This document shows positions 8,063 through 16,664 of a DNA stretch of 45,123 bases, one piece after another. The DNA comes from Candidatus Saccharimonadota bacterium (GTDB lineage: Bacteria; Patescibacteriota; Saccharimonadia; Saccharimonadales; Saccharimonadaceae). The DNA lies in the NCBI GenBank assembly GCA_017430725.1, contig JAFRMK010000001.1, forward strand, positions 1-45,123. Reading direction: 5' to 3'. Positions within the stretch are counted from its first letter, which is position 1. Each line of letters starts with the position of its first letter. A model generated the notes under the pieces. It ran no database searches and was not told the origin of the DNA. It was given only the letters and a program-made list of their open reading frames with translations. The position numbers were made by a program, and so were the translations under genes.

Positions 8063-8635
8063 ATGGAAGCAAAAGATATCAAAATCATCGCTGTTGTCGG
8101 CATGTGCGGCAGTGGCAAATCTACCGCCATCGAGCACCTTAGCGCCAAAGGTGTTCCGAAGATATATTTCGGGGGTGTCATTCTCAAGGCCATCGCTGAT
8201 GCCGGCCTCGAGGATACGCCCGAGACCGAACAGCGTTTTCGCACCGAACTGCGCGAAAAAGAAGGAAAAGACTTTGTCGTACGCCGCGTTGTAGCCGACG
8301 CCAAAAACCTGATTGCTGCCGGCCAGAAACGCATCGTACTCGATGGTCTATACAGTTGGACAGAATACAAGATACTCCGTGCCGAATTTCCGACCGAGCT
8401 GACCGTCGTTGCCGTCGTCGCCCCGAAAGCGCTTCGTCGCAAGCGGGTCGCCAAACGCCCTGAACGTCCGTTGACTGCGCAAGAAGTTGCCGAACGCGAT
8501 AAAAACGAAATCGAACAACTGGAAAAAGGTGGCCCCATCGCCATCGCCGATTACTATCTCGACAATTCCGGCACCATCGAACAGCTCCACGCCGGTCTTG
8601 ACGCTATCTTGCAAGAAATTGGCTTCTTCGCATGA
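8063..8635 (+). CDS. P-loop nucleotide kinase, dephospho-CoA-kinase-like
   Basis: The 190-aa protein has an N-terminal Walker A (GMCGSGKST, residues 13-21), a DGLYSW segment near residue 95 in the position of the substrate-binding or Walker B strand, an RRKRVAKRPERP lid-like basic stretch and a C-terminal ADYYLDNSGTIEQL segment typical of the dephospho-CoA kinase/UPF0200 group of P-loop kinases. The ending is characteristic of that group, but the substrate cannot be fixed from sequence alone. It overlaps the next gene by ATGA and forms a two-gene unit with it. No Shine-Dalgarno. Confidence 0.8.
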   Translation: MEAKDIKIIAVVGMCGSGKSTAIEHLSAKGVPKIYFGGVILKAIADAGLEDTPETEQRFRTELREKEGKDFVVRRVVADAKNLIAAGQKRIVLDGLYSWTEYKILRAEFPTELTVVAVVAPKALRRKRVAKRPERPLTAQEVAERDKNEIEQLEKGGPIAIADYYLDNSGTIEQLHAGLDAILQEIGFFA

Positions 8636-9267
8636 GTCAGCCCGCTCAGATTTCCGATAGTGAAACACGGGCGCTCCTGGCGGAGCTGACCGCAGTATGC
8701 CAGCTCGAGGGCGACGTGGTCGAATTCGGTTGCTATGCCGGTGACACCTCGGTTCTGCTGGCGGATACTATTCGGCATCAGCCAGACAAGTGGCTCTGGC
8801 TCTATGATTCGTTTGCCGGCTTGCCGGCAAAAGGTGTGGCGGATTGGTCGCCACATGGGCGGGATTTTCAAGCCGGTGCATTACGCGCCAATTCCGACAC
8901 CGTGCGCCACAAGTTTCGCAAGCATCATTTGCCAGAACCCGTCATCAAGCAGGCCTGGTTCGACGAGCTCGATCCCACCTCTGATTTACCAGCAAAAATC
9001 TGTTTTGCTTTGCTTGACGGAGATTTTTATGCCTCCATTCGTACAAGTCTGGCGCTGGTTGCTCCAAAAGTGGTGGAAGGCGGCGTGATTGCCGTCCATG
9101 ATTACCGCAATCCCGCGTTACCAGGCAGCGCCAAAGCAGTAAACGAATTCCTCGCCCAACATCCGGAGTTCACGCTCCGCATCGTGTCCGGGCTGGCGCT
9201 TATCGATAAAAAATCAGCATCAGCAAAAATATCACTAACAGATGCGCCGGATAGTACAAATAGCTGA
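8632..9267 (+). CDS. SAM-dependent methyltransferase, TylF/MycF-like
   Basis: The 211-aa product has a Rossmann-type SAM site (VVEFGCYAGDTS, about residues 24-35), a DSFAGLP motif characteristic of TylF-type O-methyltransferases, a long variable segment, and FALLDGDFYASIRTSL with GGVIAVHDY, matching the metal-binding part of that family. Members methylate sugar or macrolide hydroxyls; here a sugar or envelope target is a guess. It begins inside the kinase stop codon (ATGA) and its 3' end overlaps the convergent TraX-like gene by 68 bp, with no terminator between. Confidence 0.8.
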   Translation: MSQPAQISDSETRALLAELTAVCQLEGDVVEFGCYAGDTSVLLADTIRHQPDKWLWLYDSFAGLPAKGVADWSPHGRDFQAGALRANSDTVRHKFRKHHLPEPVIKQAWFDELDPTSDLPAKICFALLDGDFYASIRTSLALVAPKVVEGGVIAVHDYRNPALPGSAKAVNEFLAQHPEFTLRIVSGLALIDKKSASAKISLTDAPDSTNS

Positions 9268-9874
9268 AAACGCGCGGTGCGCGCTTGCCTTTACTGCCGT
9301 CATAGGCCCAAATCGGCAATAATGCCAACAGCGACCAGAATTGAAACAAGTCACCGCCCGACAGGTAATAAAATACGCAGCTCGCCACCAAGCCCAAACT
9401 TTGGAGCATTTTGCGCGCCACTGCTTGCTCGGGGAAGCAACGTTTTGCCACATAGAATATCCCAATCATCACAATCAGGCTGCCACCATATTCGACGTTC
9501 AAAGCCTGGGCGCCTAGCACCGCAATTGGCGCTATCGCCAAGCACCACCAACTTTTTTCGAGCAGCGCCATCAAGACGAAGCCAATCGCAAAACCAAACA
9601 GCAGGGTGATGGTCATTGGGTAGCCAAACACCACATGCAAGAGCCAGAACGGCAGTTCTGCCAGCACGCCCAGCCCCACGATACGCCAAAAATAACGCCA
9701 GCGCGAGCGAGTGTGCATGAAGCCCTCGGTTAACATCAACACGAACAGCGGCATCGCCATGCGCCCAATTGCCCGATACGGCATAAAGTCTCCCATCAAG
9801 AACAGCCCAAAGTGGTCGACCGTCATAGTCAGAAGCGCCAAGATTTGGATAATTGCCGAACTAAAACCCTTCAT
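9200..9874 (-). CDS. TraX-like polytopic membrane protein
   Basis: The 224-aa protein has about seven to eight hydrophobic helices and the conserved TraX opening (ALLTMTVDHFGLFL, then YRAIGRMAMPLFVLMLTEGF) and a closing YLYYPAHLL motif. TraX in F-plasmid systems N-acetylates pilin and chromosomal homologues are thought to be membrane acyltransferases, so an acetyl-transfer role at the membrane is plausible but unproven. Monocistronic on the minus strand, with TGCTAAACT ending 6 nt before its ATG. Its 3' end runs 68 bp into the convergent methyltransferase gene. Confidence 0.85.
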   Translation of the reverse strand: MKGFSSAIIQILALLTMTVDHFGLFLMGDFMPYRAIGRMAMPLFVLMLTEGFMHTRSRWRYFWRIVGLGVLAELPFWLLHVVFGYPMTITLLFGFAIGFVLMALLEKSWWCLAIAPIAVLGAQALNVEYGGSLIVMIGIFYVAKRCFPEQAVARKMLQSLGLVASCVFYYLSGGDLFQFWSLLALLPIWAYDGSKGKRAPRVFSYLYYPAHLLVIFLLMLIFYR

Positions 9875-9880
9875 GTCTCC

Positions 9881-9889
9881 AGTTTAGCA
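9881..9889 (-). promoter_or_regulatory. Extended -10 box for the TraX-like gene
   Basis: TGCTAAACT on the minus strand ends 6 nt before ATG 9874, predicting a start of transcription on the A of the ATG. Confidence 0.65.
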
Positions 9890-9923
9890 TGCTATTTGGG
9901 CTGTATAATTCATTCTTCTTGCC

Positions 9924-9950
9924 GCCACGGCTTCGGCCGTGGCATTTTTT
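9924..9950 (+). terminator. Strong UUCG-capped terminator upstream of dnaK
   Basis: GCCACGGC and GCCGTGGC form an 8-bp stem around a TTCG tetraloop, followed by A and six T on the plus strand. No plus-strand gene ends nearby (the methyltransferase ends 650 nt earlier). It insulates dnaK from upstream transcription, or ends a very short RNA from a TATAAT at 9904-9909. Confidence 0.8.
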
Positions 9951-9972
9951 GCAAAAAAGTCCATTAGCAGAC

Positions 9973-10001
9973 TTGACGGCGGAGTGCTAATGCACTACAA
10001 T
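9973..10001 (+). promoter_or_regulatory. dnaK promoter (TTGACG-17-TACAAT)
   Basis: A -35 box TTGACG (9973-9978) and -10 box TACAAT (9996-10001) are 17 bp apart, a sigma70-type arrangement. The spacer holds an extra GAGTGCTAA (9982-9990), identical to a CIRCE half-site. Confidence 0.85.
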
Positions 10002-10010
10002 AAGGGTAAA

Positions 10011-10037
10011 TTAGCACACGAACAGCAAGAGTGCTAA
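10011..10037 (+). promoter_or_regulatory. CIRCE operator (HrcA binding site)
   Basis: TTAGCACAC - 9 nt - GAGTGCTAA matches the CIRCE consensus TTAGCACTC-N9-GAGTGCTAA with one mismatch in the left arm. It starts about 10 nt after the -10 box and so lies in the transcribed leader, the usual HrcA position. hrcA itself is not in the window. Confidence 0.92.
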
Positions 10038-10077
10038 AAGCAATAGCGCATTAGTAAACAAAAGGAGGAAACAACAA

Positions 10078-11970
10078 ATGGGAAAAATTATTGGTATCGA
10101 TCTTGGTACGACCAACAGCGCATTCGCATATATGGTCGCTGGTAAACCAGAAGTTATTACCAATAGCGAGGGCGACCGTACGACCCCGTCGGTTGTCGCC
10201 ATCACGAAGAAGGGCGACCGCCTGGTCGGTAAAGTCGCCCAGCGCCAACGTGTCACTAACCCAGAAAACACGATTTATGGCGTCAAGCGCTTGATTGGTC
10301 GCAAATTCTCTGATGAGGAAGTTCAGAACGACAAGAAGAACGCCCCCTACAAGATTATCAAGAAAAAAGACGGCGTGGCCGTTGAGCTCGGCGGAAAAGA
10401 ATATACGCCAGAAGAAATTTCTGCCATGATTCTTGGCAAAATCAAAGCTGACGCCGAGGCTTTCTTGGGCGAAAAAGTCACCGAGGCGGTGATTACGGTG
10501 CCGGCCTATTTTGACGACTCGCAGCGCCAGGCCACTAAAGACGCCGGCAAGATCGCCGGTCTTGAGGTGCGCCGTATCGTGAACGAGCCAACCGCTGCCG
10601 CTATGGCCTATGGCCTCGAGAAAAAGGAAGACCAAAAGATTGTCGTCTTTGACCTTGGTGGTGGCACCTTTGACGTTTCGGTGCTGGAACTGGGTGATGG
10701 TGTGTTTGAAGTGAAGTCCACGAACGGCGACACTCACCTCGGCGGCGAAGATTTCGACAATAAGATTGTAGATTACATCCTGAAAGAGTTTAAGGCCAGC
10801 AACGGCATTGACCTGCGCAAAGACTCTGGCGCCATGCAGCGCATTAAAGATGAGGCCGAGAAAGCCAAGAAGGAACTGAGCACGGCGACGGAAGTTGAAA
10901 TTAACTTGCCATATATTACGGCCGATGCTGATGGCCCAAAGCATCTTGAATTGACCCTGACCCGCGCCAAGCTCGAAGAATTGGTCAGCGATTTAATTGA
11001 ACAGCTTGACGGTCCCGTCAAACGCGCCCTAAAAGACGCCAAACTTGAGCCAAAAGACATCAAGGATATCGTGATGGTTGGCGGTATGACTCGGATGCCG
11101 GCCGTCATTGAGCGCGTCAAGAAGTTGTTCGGCAAAGACCCGATGCAGGGCGTGAACCCGGACGAGGTTGTGGCAGTCGGTGCCGCCATCCAGGGCGGTG
11201 TTCTGGCCGGCGACGTCAAGGACATCCTCCTGCTCGACGTCACTCCGTTGACACTTGGTATCGAGACGATGGGCGGCGTGCGCACTCCGCTAATCGACCG
11301 CAACACCACTATTCCGACTAGTAAATCCGAAGTATTCAGTACTGCTTCAGACAACCAGCCCCAGGTCGAAATCCACGTCTTGCAGGGCGAACGCGAATTC
11401 GCTAAGGACAACAAGTCGCTTGGCCGCTTCATCCTCGATGGTATTGCTCCCGCCCCACGCGGCATCCCACAAATTGAAGTCACCTTCAATATTGACGCCA
11501 ACGGTATTCTCAACGTCAGCGCCAAGGACAAAGGCACCGGCAAAGAGCAGAGCATCACAATTCAAAACTCTGGCAATATGAGTAAGGAAGATATCGAGAA
11601 GGCCCAAAAAGATGCCGAGGCGCACGCTTCTGAGGATAAACAAAAGAAAGAAGCTATTGATGCGAAGAATCAACTCGAAAACGCCATCTATCAGGCCGAA
11701 AAGATGCCAGATGAGTACAAGGACAAAATCTCCGATGACGACAAAGACGCCATTAAGAAGGCCGTCAAGGAGGCCAAAGATGTGCTCGAAAAGCACGGCG
11801 AAGACAAAGACGAACTCGAGAAGGCAATGAAAGAGCTAAATGACGCCATCATGCCAATTGGCGCCAAGATGTATCAAAACGCCAGCGAATCGTCCGCCAA
11901 GGCCGACGAGGCAAAGTCCGAGGATAAGTCTGACGACGGCGCCGTCGAAGGCGAAGTGGTCGATAAATAA
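10078..11970 (+). CDS. dnaK: Chaperone DnaK (Hsp70)
   Basis: The 630-aa protein is a full Hsp70: the ATPase domain opens with GIDLGTTNS, carries [17 protein letters not shown], the [11 protein letters not shown] phosphate loop and the MVGGMTRMP motif; the substrate domain has the [14 protein letters not shown] linker; the C-terminal lid is rich in K, E and D. The end reads GEVVDK rather than EEVD. It folds nascent, exported and damaged proteins in the cytoplasm. A good Shine-Dalgarno (AAGGAGG) lies 9 nt before the ATG. grpE and dnaJ are not adjacent, so dnaK is a single-gene HrcA-controlled unit closed by its own terminator. Confidence 0.98.
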   Translation: MGKIIGIDLGTTNSAFAYMVAGKPEVITNSEGDRTTPSVVAITKKGDRLVGKVAQRQRVTNPENTIYGVKRLIGRKFSDEEVQNDKKNAPYKIIKKKDGVAVELGGKEYTPEEISAMILGKIKADAEAFLGEKVTEAVITVPAYFDDSQRQATKDAGKIAGLEVRRIVNEPTAAAMAYGLEKKEDQKIVVFDLGGGTFDVSVLELGDGVFEVKSTNGDTHLGGEDFDNKIVDYILKEFKASNGIDLRKDSGAMQRIKDEAEKAKKELSTATEVEINLPYITADADGPKHLELTLTRAKLEELVSDLIEQLDGPVKRALKDAKLEPKDIKDIVMVGGMTRMPAVIERVKKLFGKDPMQGVNPDEVVAVGAAIQGGVLAGDVKDILLLDVTPLTLGIETMGGVRTPLIDRNTTIPTSKSEVFSTASDNQPQVEIHVLQGEREFAKDNKSLGRFILDGIAPAPRGIPQIEVTFNIDANGILNVSAKDKGTGKEQSITIQNSGNMSKEDIEKAQKDAEAHASEDKQKKEAIDAKNQLENAIYQAEKMPDEYKDKISDDDKDAIKKAVKEAKDVLEKHGEDKDELEKAMKELNDAIMPIGAKMYQNASESSAKADEAKSEDKSDDGAVEGEVVDK

Positions 11971-11990
11971 TCTGTCGTCTGACACAAAAG

Positions 11991-12014
11991 CCTCCCCCAC
12001 GCGGGAGGTTTTTT
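11991..12014 (+). terminator. Rho-independent terminator after dnaK
   Basis: CCTCCC and GGGAGG form a 6-bp stem around a CCACGC loop, followed by six T. Confidence 0.85.
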
Positions 12015-12029
12015 GTTCTGTCGCCGAAG

Positions 12030-12038
12030 TGATATAAT
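12030..12038 (+). promoter_or_regulatory. Extended -10 box for the rmuC cluster
   Basis: TGATATAAT ends 6 nt before ATG 12045; no Shine-Dalgarno, so a leaderless transcript is predicted. Confidence 0.7.
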
Positions 12039-12044
12039 GTAAGC

Positions 12045-12452
12045 ATGAGCAAGAAACGAAAAAAGCAAGCCATCGGTACCGCGCTGGCCAAGAAGCTCAA
12101 TCTTCGCCTTTTTCGCGCCATCTTGTCGTGCGTCGAAATCCTAACTCTGGGGTGGGTTGCGCTGGTCGCCAACAATGTCTTCAATCATGGCTTCAGGGTT
12201 GTTACGCCGGTTTTCGTCGTGATGTCTGTTGTTTATTTCGCGCTGCTGCTGCTGTTCACGCTCAGCGCCAAAGAACGTGATATGTTGATTCTTTGTGTTG
12301 TTTTTTTCGTCTTTGCGGCCATTGGTGTCGCCTTCGTGCCGTGCTATGCCCGCACCGCCACTTTCCGTTGCGGCGAGACCGAAGCAACCGATTGCATTGA
12401 CCAGGTTTATACACTCGAGCAGCGCAACCTTTATTGGATAAAGAACCGCTAA
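12045..12452 (+). CDS. Small four-helix membrane protein with Cx7C tail (copy 1)
   Basis: Not assigned to a family. The 135-aa product has a basic N-terminus (KKRKKQ), then about four hydrophobic helices (about residues 24-46, 53-72, 79-100 by eye), and a C-terminal tail with two cysteines spaced C-x7-C followed by YTL and a N-x-Y pair. The gene at 13537 has the same size, topology and tail pattern despite little overall identity, so the two appear to be diverged paralogues on either side of rmuC. The stop TAA overlaps the rmuC ATG (TAATG). The paired cysteines on what is probably the outer face could form a disulfide. Confidence 0.75.
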   Translation: MSKKRKKQAIGTALAKKLNLRLFRAILSCVEILTLGWVALVANNVFNHGFRVVTPVFVVMSVVYFALLLLFTLSAKERDMLILCVVFFVFAAIGVAFVPCYARTATFRCGETEATDCIDQVYTLEQRNLYWIKNR

Positions 12453-13540
12453 TGGATTTTGGTGTTGTCGCAATTATTATTGTCGTTGTCATGCTTGGTG
12501 GCGTCATTTTGCTTCTCCGTCAGTTCAGCCAACTCAGCAACAACCTGAACCAGAAAATCGACAACGAAAACCGTCACACGCAAGACAAAATCGACCAAAT
12601 GAACGAGACCGTGAATCGCAAAATTGACCACAATAATGCTCGCGTCCAAGACTCAATTACGCGCCAACTCAGCGAATCGCGCCAACAAATGCAGGCATCA
12701 AACAAAGTGATATCCGAGATATCTGAACGTCTCGGCTCGATTACCGAGACCAACAAGCACGTCGTCAACGTCGCCGACGAGCTCAAAACTCTGCAGGCCG
12801 TGCTACAAAACCCCAAACAGCGGGGCGTATTCGGCGAGTTTTATCTTGATAACGTTCTTGGCAACATCCTGCCACCCGCCTCATACAGCACGCAATACAA
12901 ATTCAAAGACGGCGAGATCGTCGATGCCGTTGTTTTCCTAGACCAGGGCAAACTTTTGCCGATTGACTCGAAATTCTCCCTTGAAAACTACAATCGCATG
13001 GTCTCTGCCAAGGACAAGACCGAGCGCACCAAATATGCCAAAAAAGTGCGCGACGACCTGAAGGGGCGCATTGATGAAACCGCCAAATATATTCGCCCCA
13101 ACGAAAACACGATGGATTTTGCATTTATGTTCATTCCGTCTGAAAGTCTGTACTATGATTTGCTCATCAACAAAGTCGGCGTCACTGGCGCCAGCGAACG
13201 CGACCTCATTGAATACGCCTTTCGCGATAAACACGTCATTATCACCTGTCCGACCAGCTTTATGGCCTACCTCCAGACCATCCTACAGGGCTTGCGTAGT
13301 CTTGAAATCGAAAAGGATACGCGAGAAATTCAGGCCCGCATCGCCAAACTCGGCAACCATATCAACGCCTTCGACACCTATATGCAAAAACTCGGCTCCT
13401 CGCTTGGCACGACCGTCAATCACTACAATACTGCCTACAAATCCCTATCGCAAATCGATAAAGATGTTGTAAAAATAACAACAGGCGACCCAGCCGTTGA
13501 GCCCAAACAGCTCGATCGCCCCAACATGGAGGACGCATGA
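12452..13540 (+). CDS. rmuC: RmuC family DNA recombination protein
   Basis: The 362-aa product has an N-terminal membrane helix (about residues 4-24), a long coiled coil (about 30-120), and the RmuC nuclease-like core with KQRGVFGEFYLDNVL, PIDSKF at the predicted active-site strand, and a helical segment ending in SLGTTVNHYNTAYKSL. RmuC limits DNA inversions in E. coli and in defence and recombination contexts is treated as a PD-(D/E)XK-like nuclease. The ATG at 12452 overlaps the stop of the previous gene; the in-frame TTG at 12434 is a less likely start. It overlaps the next gene by ATGA. Confidence 0.92.
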   Translation: MDFGVVAIIIVVVMLGGVILLLRQFSQLSNNLNQKIDNENRHTQDKIDQMNETVNRKIDHNNARVQDSITRQLSESRQQMQASNKVISEISERLGSITETNKHVVNVADELKTLQAVLQNPKQRGVFGEFYLDNVLGNILPPASYSTQYKFKDGEIVDAVVFLDQGKLLPIDSKFSLENYNRMVSAKDKTERTKYAKKVRDDLKGRIDETAKYIRPNENTMDFAFMFIPSESLYYDLLINKVGVTGASERDLIEYAFRDKHVIITCPTSFMAYLQTILQGLRSLEIEKDTREIQARIAKLGNHINAFDTYMQKLGSSLGTTVNHYNTAYKSLSQIDKDVVKITTGDPAVEPKQLDRPNMEDA

Positions 13541-13932
13541 CGACCCGCAAAACCCGACAAGAACTCGAAAAGCATCGCAAAATCGGTCGCCTGCTCAAGG
13601 TCGTTGCCTGGCTCGCCGCCATCTGTATCGTAGTCAGCCTCATCAAGATTGCATCAGTTTTCGCGCTCAAAGGCGAAGATGTCGAATATGCCTCTGAGTA
13701 TTCACTTCCCATCGTGCGCGGGCTCATCTGTGCGCATGCCGCAATTGCGCTTGTTGCAATCTTGGCGCGCCACCGTATCACGCTCGCAATCACGCTTTTG
13801 TTAACTATCGCTCTCTTTGCCGCTAATCTGAGCTTGCCAATCTATGCCTATACAAGCGAATGTGTCGCTAGCGCCGAGCAGCACTGCCAATACACGCTGG
13901 ACTATCACGAGAATAATATTTACGACTTTTAG
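13537..13932 (+). CDS. Small four-helix membrane protein with Cx7C tail (copy 2)
   Basis: Not assigned to a family. The 131-aa product has a charged N-terminus, hydrophobic segments at about residues 24-45, 66-83 and 87-107, and a C-terminal tail with C-x7-C then QYTL and a N-x-Y, the same layout as the protein encoded at 12045. It starts in the rmuC stop (ATGA) and ends 0 nt from the convergent lepB stop (TAG/CTA abutting). The pair bracketing rmuC suggests the three proteins work together at the membrane; this is inference from context. Confidence 0.75.
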   Translation: MTTRKTRQELEKHRKIGRLLKVVAWLAAICIVVSLIKIASVFALKGEDVEYASEYSLPIVRGLICAHAAIALVAILARHRITLAITLLLTIALFAANLSLPIYAYTSECVASAEQHCQYTLDYHENNIYDF

Positions 13933-14580
13933 CTAGAAGGCTCGCATCTTGTTGAAGGGGAAAATCCGGAAGTTGACTGGGCCAACTACGCGGCAATAGG
14001 GGATTGTGCCGAGACCACTTCGTGAATCAAGCGAGTTGCTGCCTTCGCGGTTATCGCCGCTGACGAACAATTCGCCAGCCGGCACGATGACATTCACCGA
14101 GCCCGAAGTGTACGCTTTTGGTCCGTCGTTTTCGGATTTTCGTGTGCTTTCATCTGGATTGAAGCCCTCTGGATGCTCGTCGTTGTACACAGTTAGCACA
14201 CCGTCCGCAACTGTTACGCGCTCGCCCGGGAAAGCGATGACGCGCTTGATGATGTATTTATCGGATAGCCCGTCTTGCGCTTCGCAATTTGTGGTGGCCT
14301 CGTTGCCGCCATTCGCAAAAACAATGATATCGCCACGCTCGGGGACGTATTCTTCTTCGTTGAAATGGGCCTTCGTTACGGCCAGTCGGTTCACGATCAC
14401 CCTGTCACCATTCTCGAACGTATTCTCCATGCTACCGCCGACTACGTTATAGCTCTGAAACACAAAACTGTTCAGTAGAAACGTGCCAAGTGCCACCGCG
14501 CCAACAAAAACCAGAAAACTCATAATGTCGCTAAGGGCTGGATACTTTTGCGCAAAACTCAGTTTAATCGGTTCTTCCAT
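13933..14580 (-). CDS. lepB: Signal peptidase I
   Basis: Cleaves signal peptides of exported proteins at the outer face of the membrane. The 215-aa protein from ATG 14580 has one N-terminal transmembrane helix (about residues 18-41), the catalytic Ser in GGSMENTF (S50), the catalytic Lys in IIKRVIAFPGE (K112) and the C-terminal box VSGDNREGSNSLDSRSGLG. A Lys, not His, fills the base position, so it is of bacterial P-type rather than the ER/SipW type. A longer frame reaching 14697 is rejected: a TAAAAT ends 7 nt before this ATG. Divergent from the 14641 gene. Confidence 0.95.
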   Translation of the reverse strand: MEEPIKLSFAQKYPALSDIMSFLVFVGAVALGTFLLNSFVFQSYNVVGGSMENTFENGDRVIVNRLAVTKAHFNEEEYVPERGDIIVFANGGNEATTNCEAQDGLSDKYIIKRVIAFPGERVTVADGVLTVYNDEHPEGFNPDESTRKSENDGPKAYTSGSVNVIVPAGELFVSGDNREGSNSLDSRSGLGTIPYCRVVGPVNFRIFPFNKMRAF

Positions 14581-14587
14581 AACCACT

Positions 14588-14596
14588 ATTTTAGCA
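14588..14596 (-). promoter_or_regulatory. Extended -10 box for lepB
   Basis: TGCTAAAAT on the minus strand ends 7 nt before ATG 14580 and sets the start against the longer upstream frame. Confidence 0.7.
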
Positions 14597-14620
14597 TAAG
14601 TAGCACCACATGGCACTGTG

Positions 14621-14629
14621 TGATAAAAT
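14621..14629 (+). promoter_or_regulatory. Extended -10 box for the 14641 membrane protein
   Basis: TGATAAAAT ends 11 nt before ATG 14641; no Shine-Dalgarno. With the lepB box it makes a 60-bp divergent control region. Confidence 0.6.
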
Positions 14630-14640
14630 AAAAGACGATT

Positions 14641-15435
14641 ATGGCAGATTATGTAATGCTCCGTAAGGGGCGCAACGCACTCAGCACCGCGATACATGTT
14701 GTTCTGAACGTCGCACTGGCCGTCACTTCGACCGCGCTGACCGTCGTCAGTGGGAACTGGATTTTTGGCGTACTGCTGGTACTTTTGTCAAAATGGCGTG
14801 TCGTTGCCGTCCGCCCGCGCTACTGGTGGCTCAACATCAAGGCTAACCTCGTCGACTACATCGTCGGCATCAGTCTCGTTCTCTTGGTCTATCTTGCCGG
14901 CACTACCAGCTTAAACATTTGGCACGTCATTCTCACCGTTATTTATGCCGTCTGGCTCGTCTTCATCAAGCCACGCAGCACTGAGCGCGCCAACGAGCTA
15001 CAATCGATGTGCGCCGTGTTCTTCGGTAGCTTCGCGGCCGCGCTCATCACCGACGGACTAAACAATCCGCTACTTGCCACGTTGCTGGCTTTCGTTATTG
15101 GCTATGGCGCCAGTCGCCACATTTTAATGCAAGGCGAAGACCACGATTACGCGCTCTCGACCTTCATTTTTGGCCTCTTGTTCATGGAGGTGACTTGGGT
15201 GCTTTATCACTGGACCATCATCTATCCGCTGAGCATCGGTGCCACCAGCTTGGTTGTCCCGCAATTGCCGATTGCTATCAGCACCCTGTTCTTCGTTTTC
15301 ATGCGGGGCTACAAGTCCGCCGTTCGCCACGACGGCAAAATTCGCACCGACGATATTTTTCTGCCGGCGCTATTTTCAGTTTTGCTTATGGTTGTCATGA
15401 TATTCTTCTTCTCGACGGCCAAATTTAATATTTAA
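14641..15435 (+). CDS. Polytopic membrane protein of unknown function
   Basis: Not assigned to a family. The 264-aa protein is almost entirely hydrophobic, with about seven to eight helices (for example near residues 17-50, 70-92, 96-113, 126-160, 175-200, 207-222 and 240-258) joined by short charged loops such as KPRSTERANE and RHDGKIRTDD. No catalytic motif is evident. It precedes the HtrA gene by 17 nt and is probably co-transcribed with it, and it is divergent from lepB, so the block concerns the export and envelope machinery. Confidence 0.75.
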   Translation: MADYVMLRKGRNALSTAIHVVLNVALAVTSTALTVVSGNWIFGVLLVLLSKWRVVAVRPRYWWLNIKANLVDYIVGISLVLLVYLAGTTSLNIWHVILTVIYAVWLVFIKPRSTERANELQSMCAVFFGSFAAALITDGLNNPLLATLLAFVIGYGASRHILMQGEDHDYALSTFIFGLLFMEVTWVLYHWTIIYPLSIGATSLVVPQLPIAISTLFFVFMRGYKSAVRHDGKIRTDDIFLPALFSVLLMVVMIFFFSTAKFNI

Positions 15436-15452
15436 ACAAGGAGGTATTTTCC

Positions 15453-16664
15453 ATGGACCAAGACGCCCAGCCACTCATCGGTAGCCGCAAAAGTAAAAAA
15501 GCAGATTACGATACGACCGCTCAACCCCGTAAGCGACGTGCCGGCACAACCTTCTTGGTAGTTTTTGCATTATTGTTTGGCATCTTCGGTCTGGCTTTCG
15601 GCGTTCTTTCCGTTTTGCCATCGGCACAGCAACAGGGCACTCCAATCAGCGAGAGCAGCGAAACGGAATACTATTCCGGCAATTCGGTCGAATTTGAATC
15701 AACTTCCATTGCCAGCATCGCCGAAAAAGTCACGCCCGCCGTCGTGTCAATTATTTCCGAATCATACAGCAGCGGTGGCTATTTCTATAGTGGCGGCACC
15801 GTCCAATCGGCCGGCACCGGCATGATAGTCAGCGGTGATGGCTACATTATCACCAACAAACACGTCATCGAGGGCGCCCGCAACATCCAGATCGTCACTG
15901 ATGCCGGCGACACCTACGACACCGTAAAGATTGTCGGCGTCGACCCCCTCAACGACGTTGCTTACTTAAAGATCGATGGCGCAAGTAATTTGCCAACCAT
16001 CAAGCTCGGTGACTCCAAGACCATTTCGGCCGGTCAGCCCGTTCTGGCCATCGGAAATGCGCTCGGCGCTTATCAAAATTCTGTCACCCAGGGCATCGTC
16101 AGCGGCACCGGTCGCAGCATTGAAGCTAGCGATGGCACTGGCGCCACCACGGAAACCTTGACCGACATGATTCAGACTGACGCCGCAATTAACCCCGGCA
16201 ACTCCGGTGGTCCGCTAGTCAACGCCAATGGCGACGTCATCGGCATCAATACAGCCGTTGCTGACGCCAACGGCTTGGGCTTTGCCATCCCCATCACCGC
16301 CGTCAAGGGAATGCTCAAAAATATCATGCAGAACAACAGCGCCGAGCGTGCCTACGTGGGCGTAGCCTATCTGACCGTCACCGCTGAAATCGCCAAAACC
16401 TACGATTTGCCGGTCAAGCATGGCGCCTATGTTTTCAGTCAAAACTCGCGTGCCAGTGCGGTCGTAGCCGGTGGACCCGCCGATAAAGCCGGCATCAAAG
16501 ACGGCGACATCATCACCAAAGTTGGCGACGTCGAAGTTGGGCGCGCCGGCGGCATCTCGACCCTCGTAGGCGAATACATGGTCGGCGACACTGTCGAGCT
16601 GAGCTACATCCGAGGCGACAAGAGCTACACGACCAAAGTCAAACTCGAAGCCTACGACGATTAA
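15453..16664 (+). CDS. HtrA/DegP-like serine protease with PDZ domain
   Basis: A membrane-anchored quality-control protease (403 aa). After a basic cytoplasmic start there is one transmembrane helix (about residues 33-54), a Ser/Glu-rich linker, and the trypsin-like domain with His137 (ITNKHVIEGA), Asp168 (NDVAYLKI) and Ser251 (GNSGGPL). A single PDZ domain follows (about 300-395) with GPADKAGIKDGDIITKV. The layout is that of single-PDZ DegS/HtrA anchored enzymes that cleave misfolded extracytoplasmic proteins. A strong Shine-Dalgarno (AAGGAGGT) precedes ATG 15453. Likely co-transcribed with the 14641 gene; the next gene is convergent. Confidence 0.95.
   Translation: MDQDAQPLIGSRKSKKADYDTTAQPRKRRAGTTFLVVFALLFGIFGLAFGVLSVLPSAQQQGTPISESSETEYYSGNSVEFESTSIASIAEKVTPAVVSIISESYSSGGYFYSGGTVQSAGTGMIVSGDGYIITNKHVIEGARNIQIVTDAGDTYDTVKIVGVDPLNDVAYLKIDGASNLPTIKLGDSKTISAGQPVLAIGNALGAYQNSVTQGIVSGTGRSIEASDGTGATTETLTDMIQTDAAINPGNSGGPLVNANGDVIGINTAVADANGLGFAIPITAVKGMLKNIMQNNSAERAYVGVAYLTVTAEIAKTYDLPVKHGAYVFSQNSRASAVVAGGPADKAGIKDGDIITKVGDVEVGRAGGISTLVGEYMVGDTVELSYIRGDKSYTTKVKLEAYDD

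Noticed and set aside
10051-10944. 297-codon minus-strand frame opposite dnaK
   Set aside because: A shadow of dnaK codon bias; it covers the CIRCE and has no family features.
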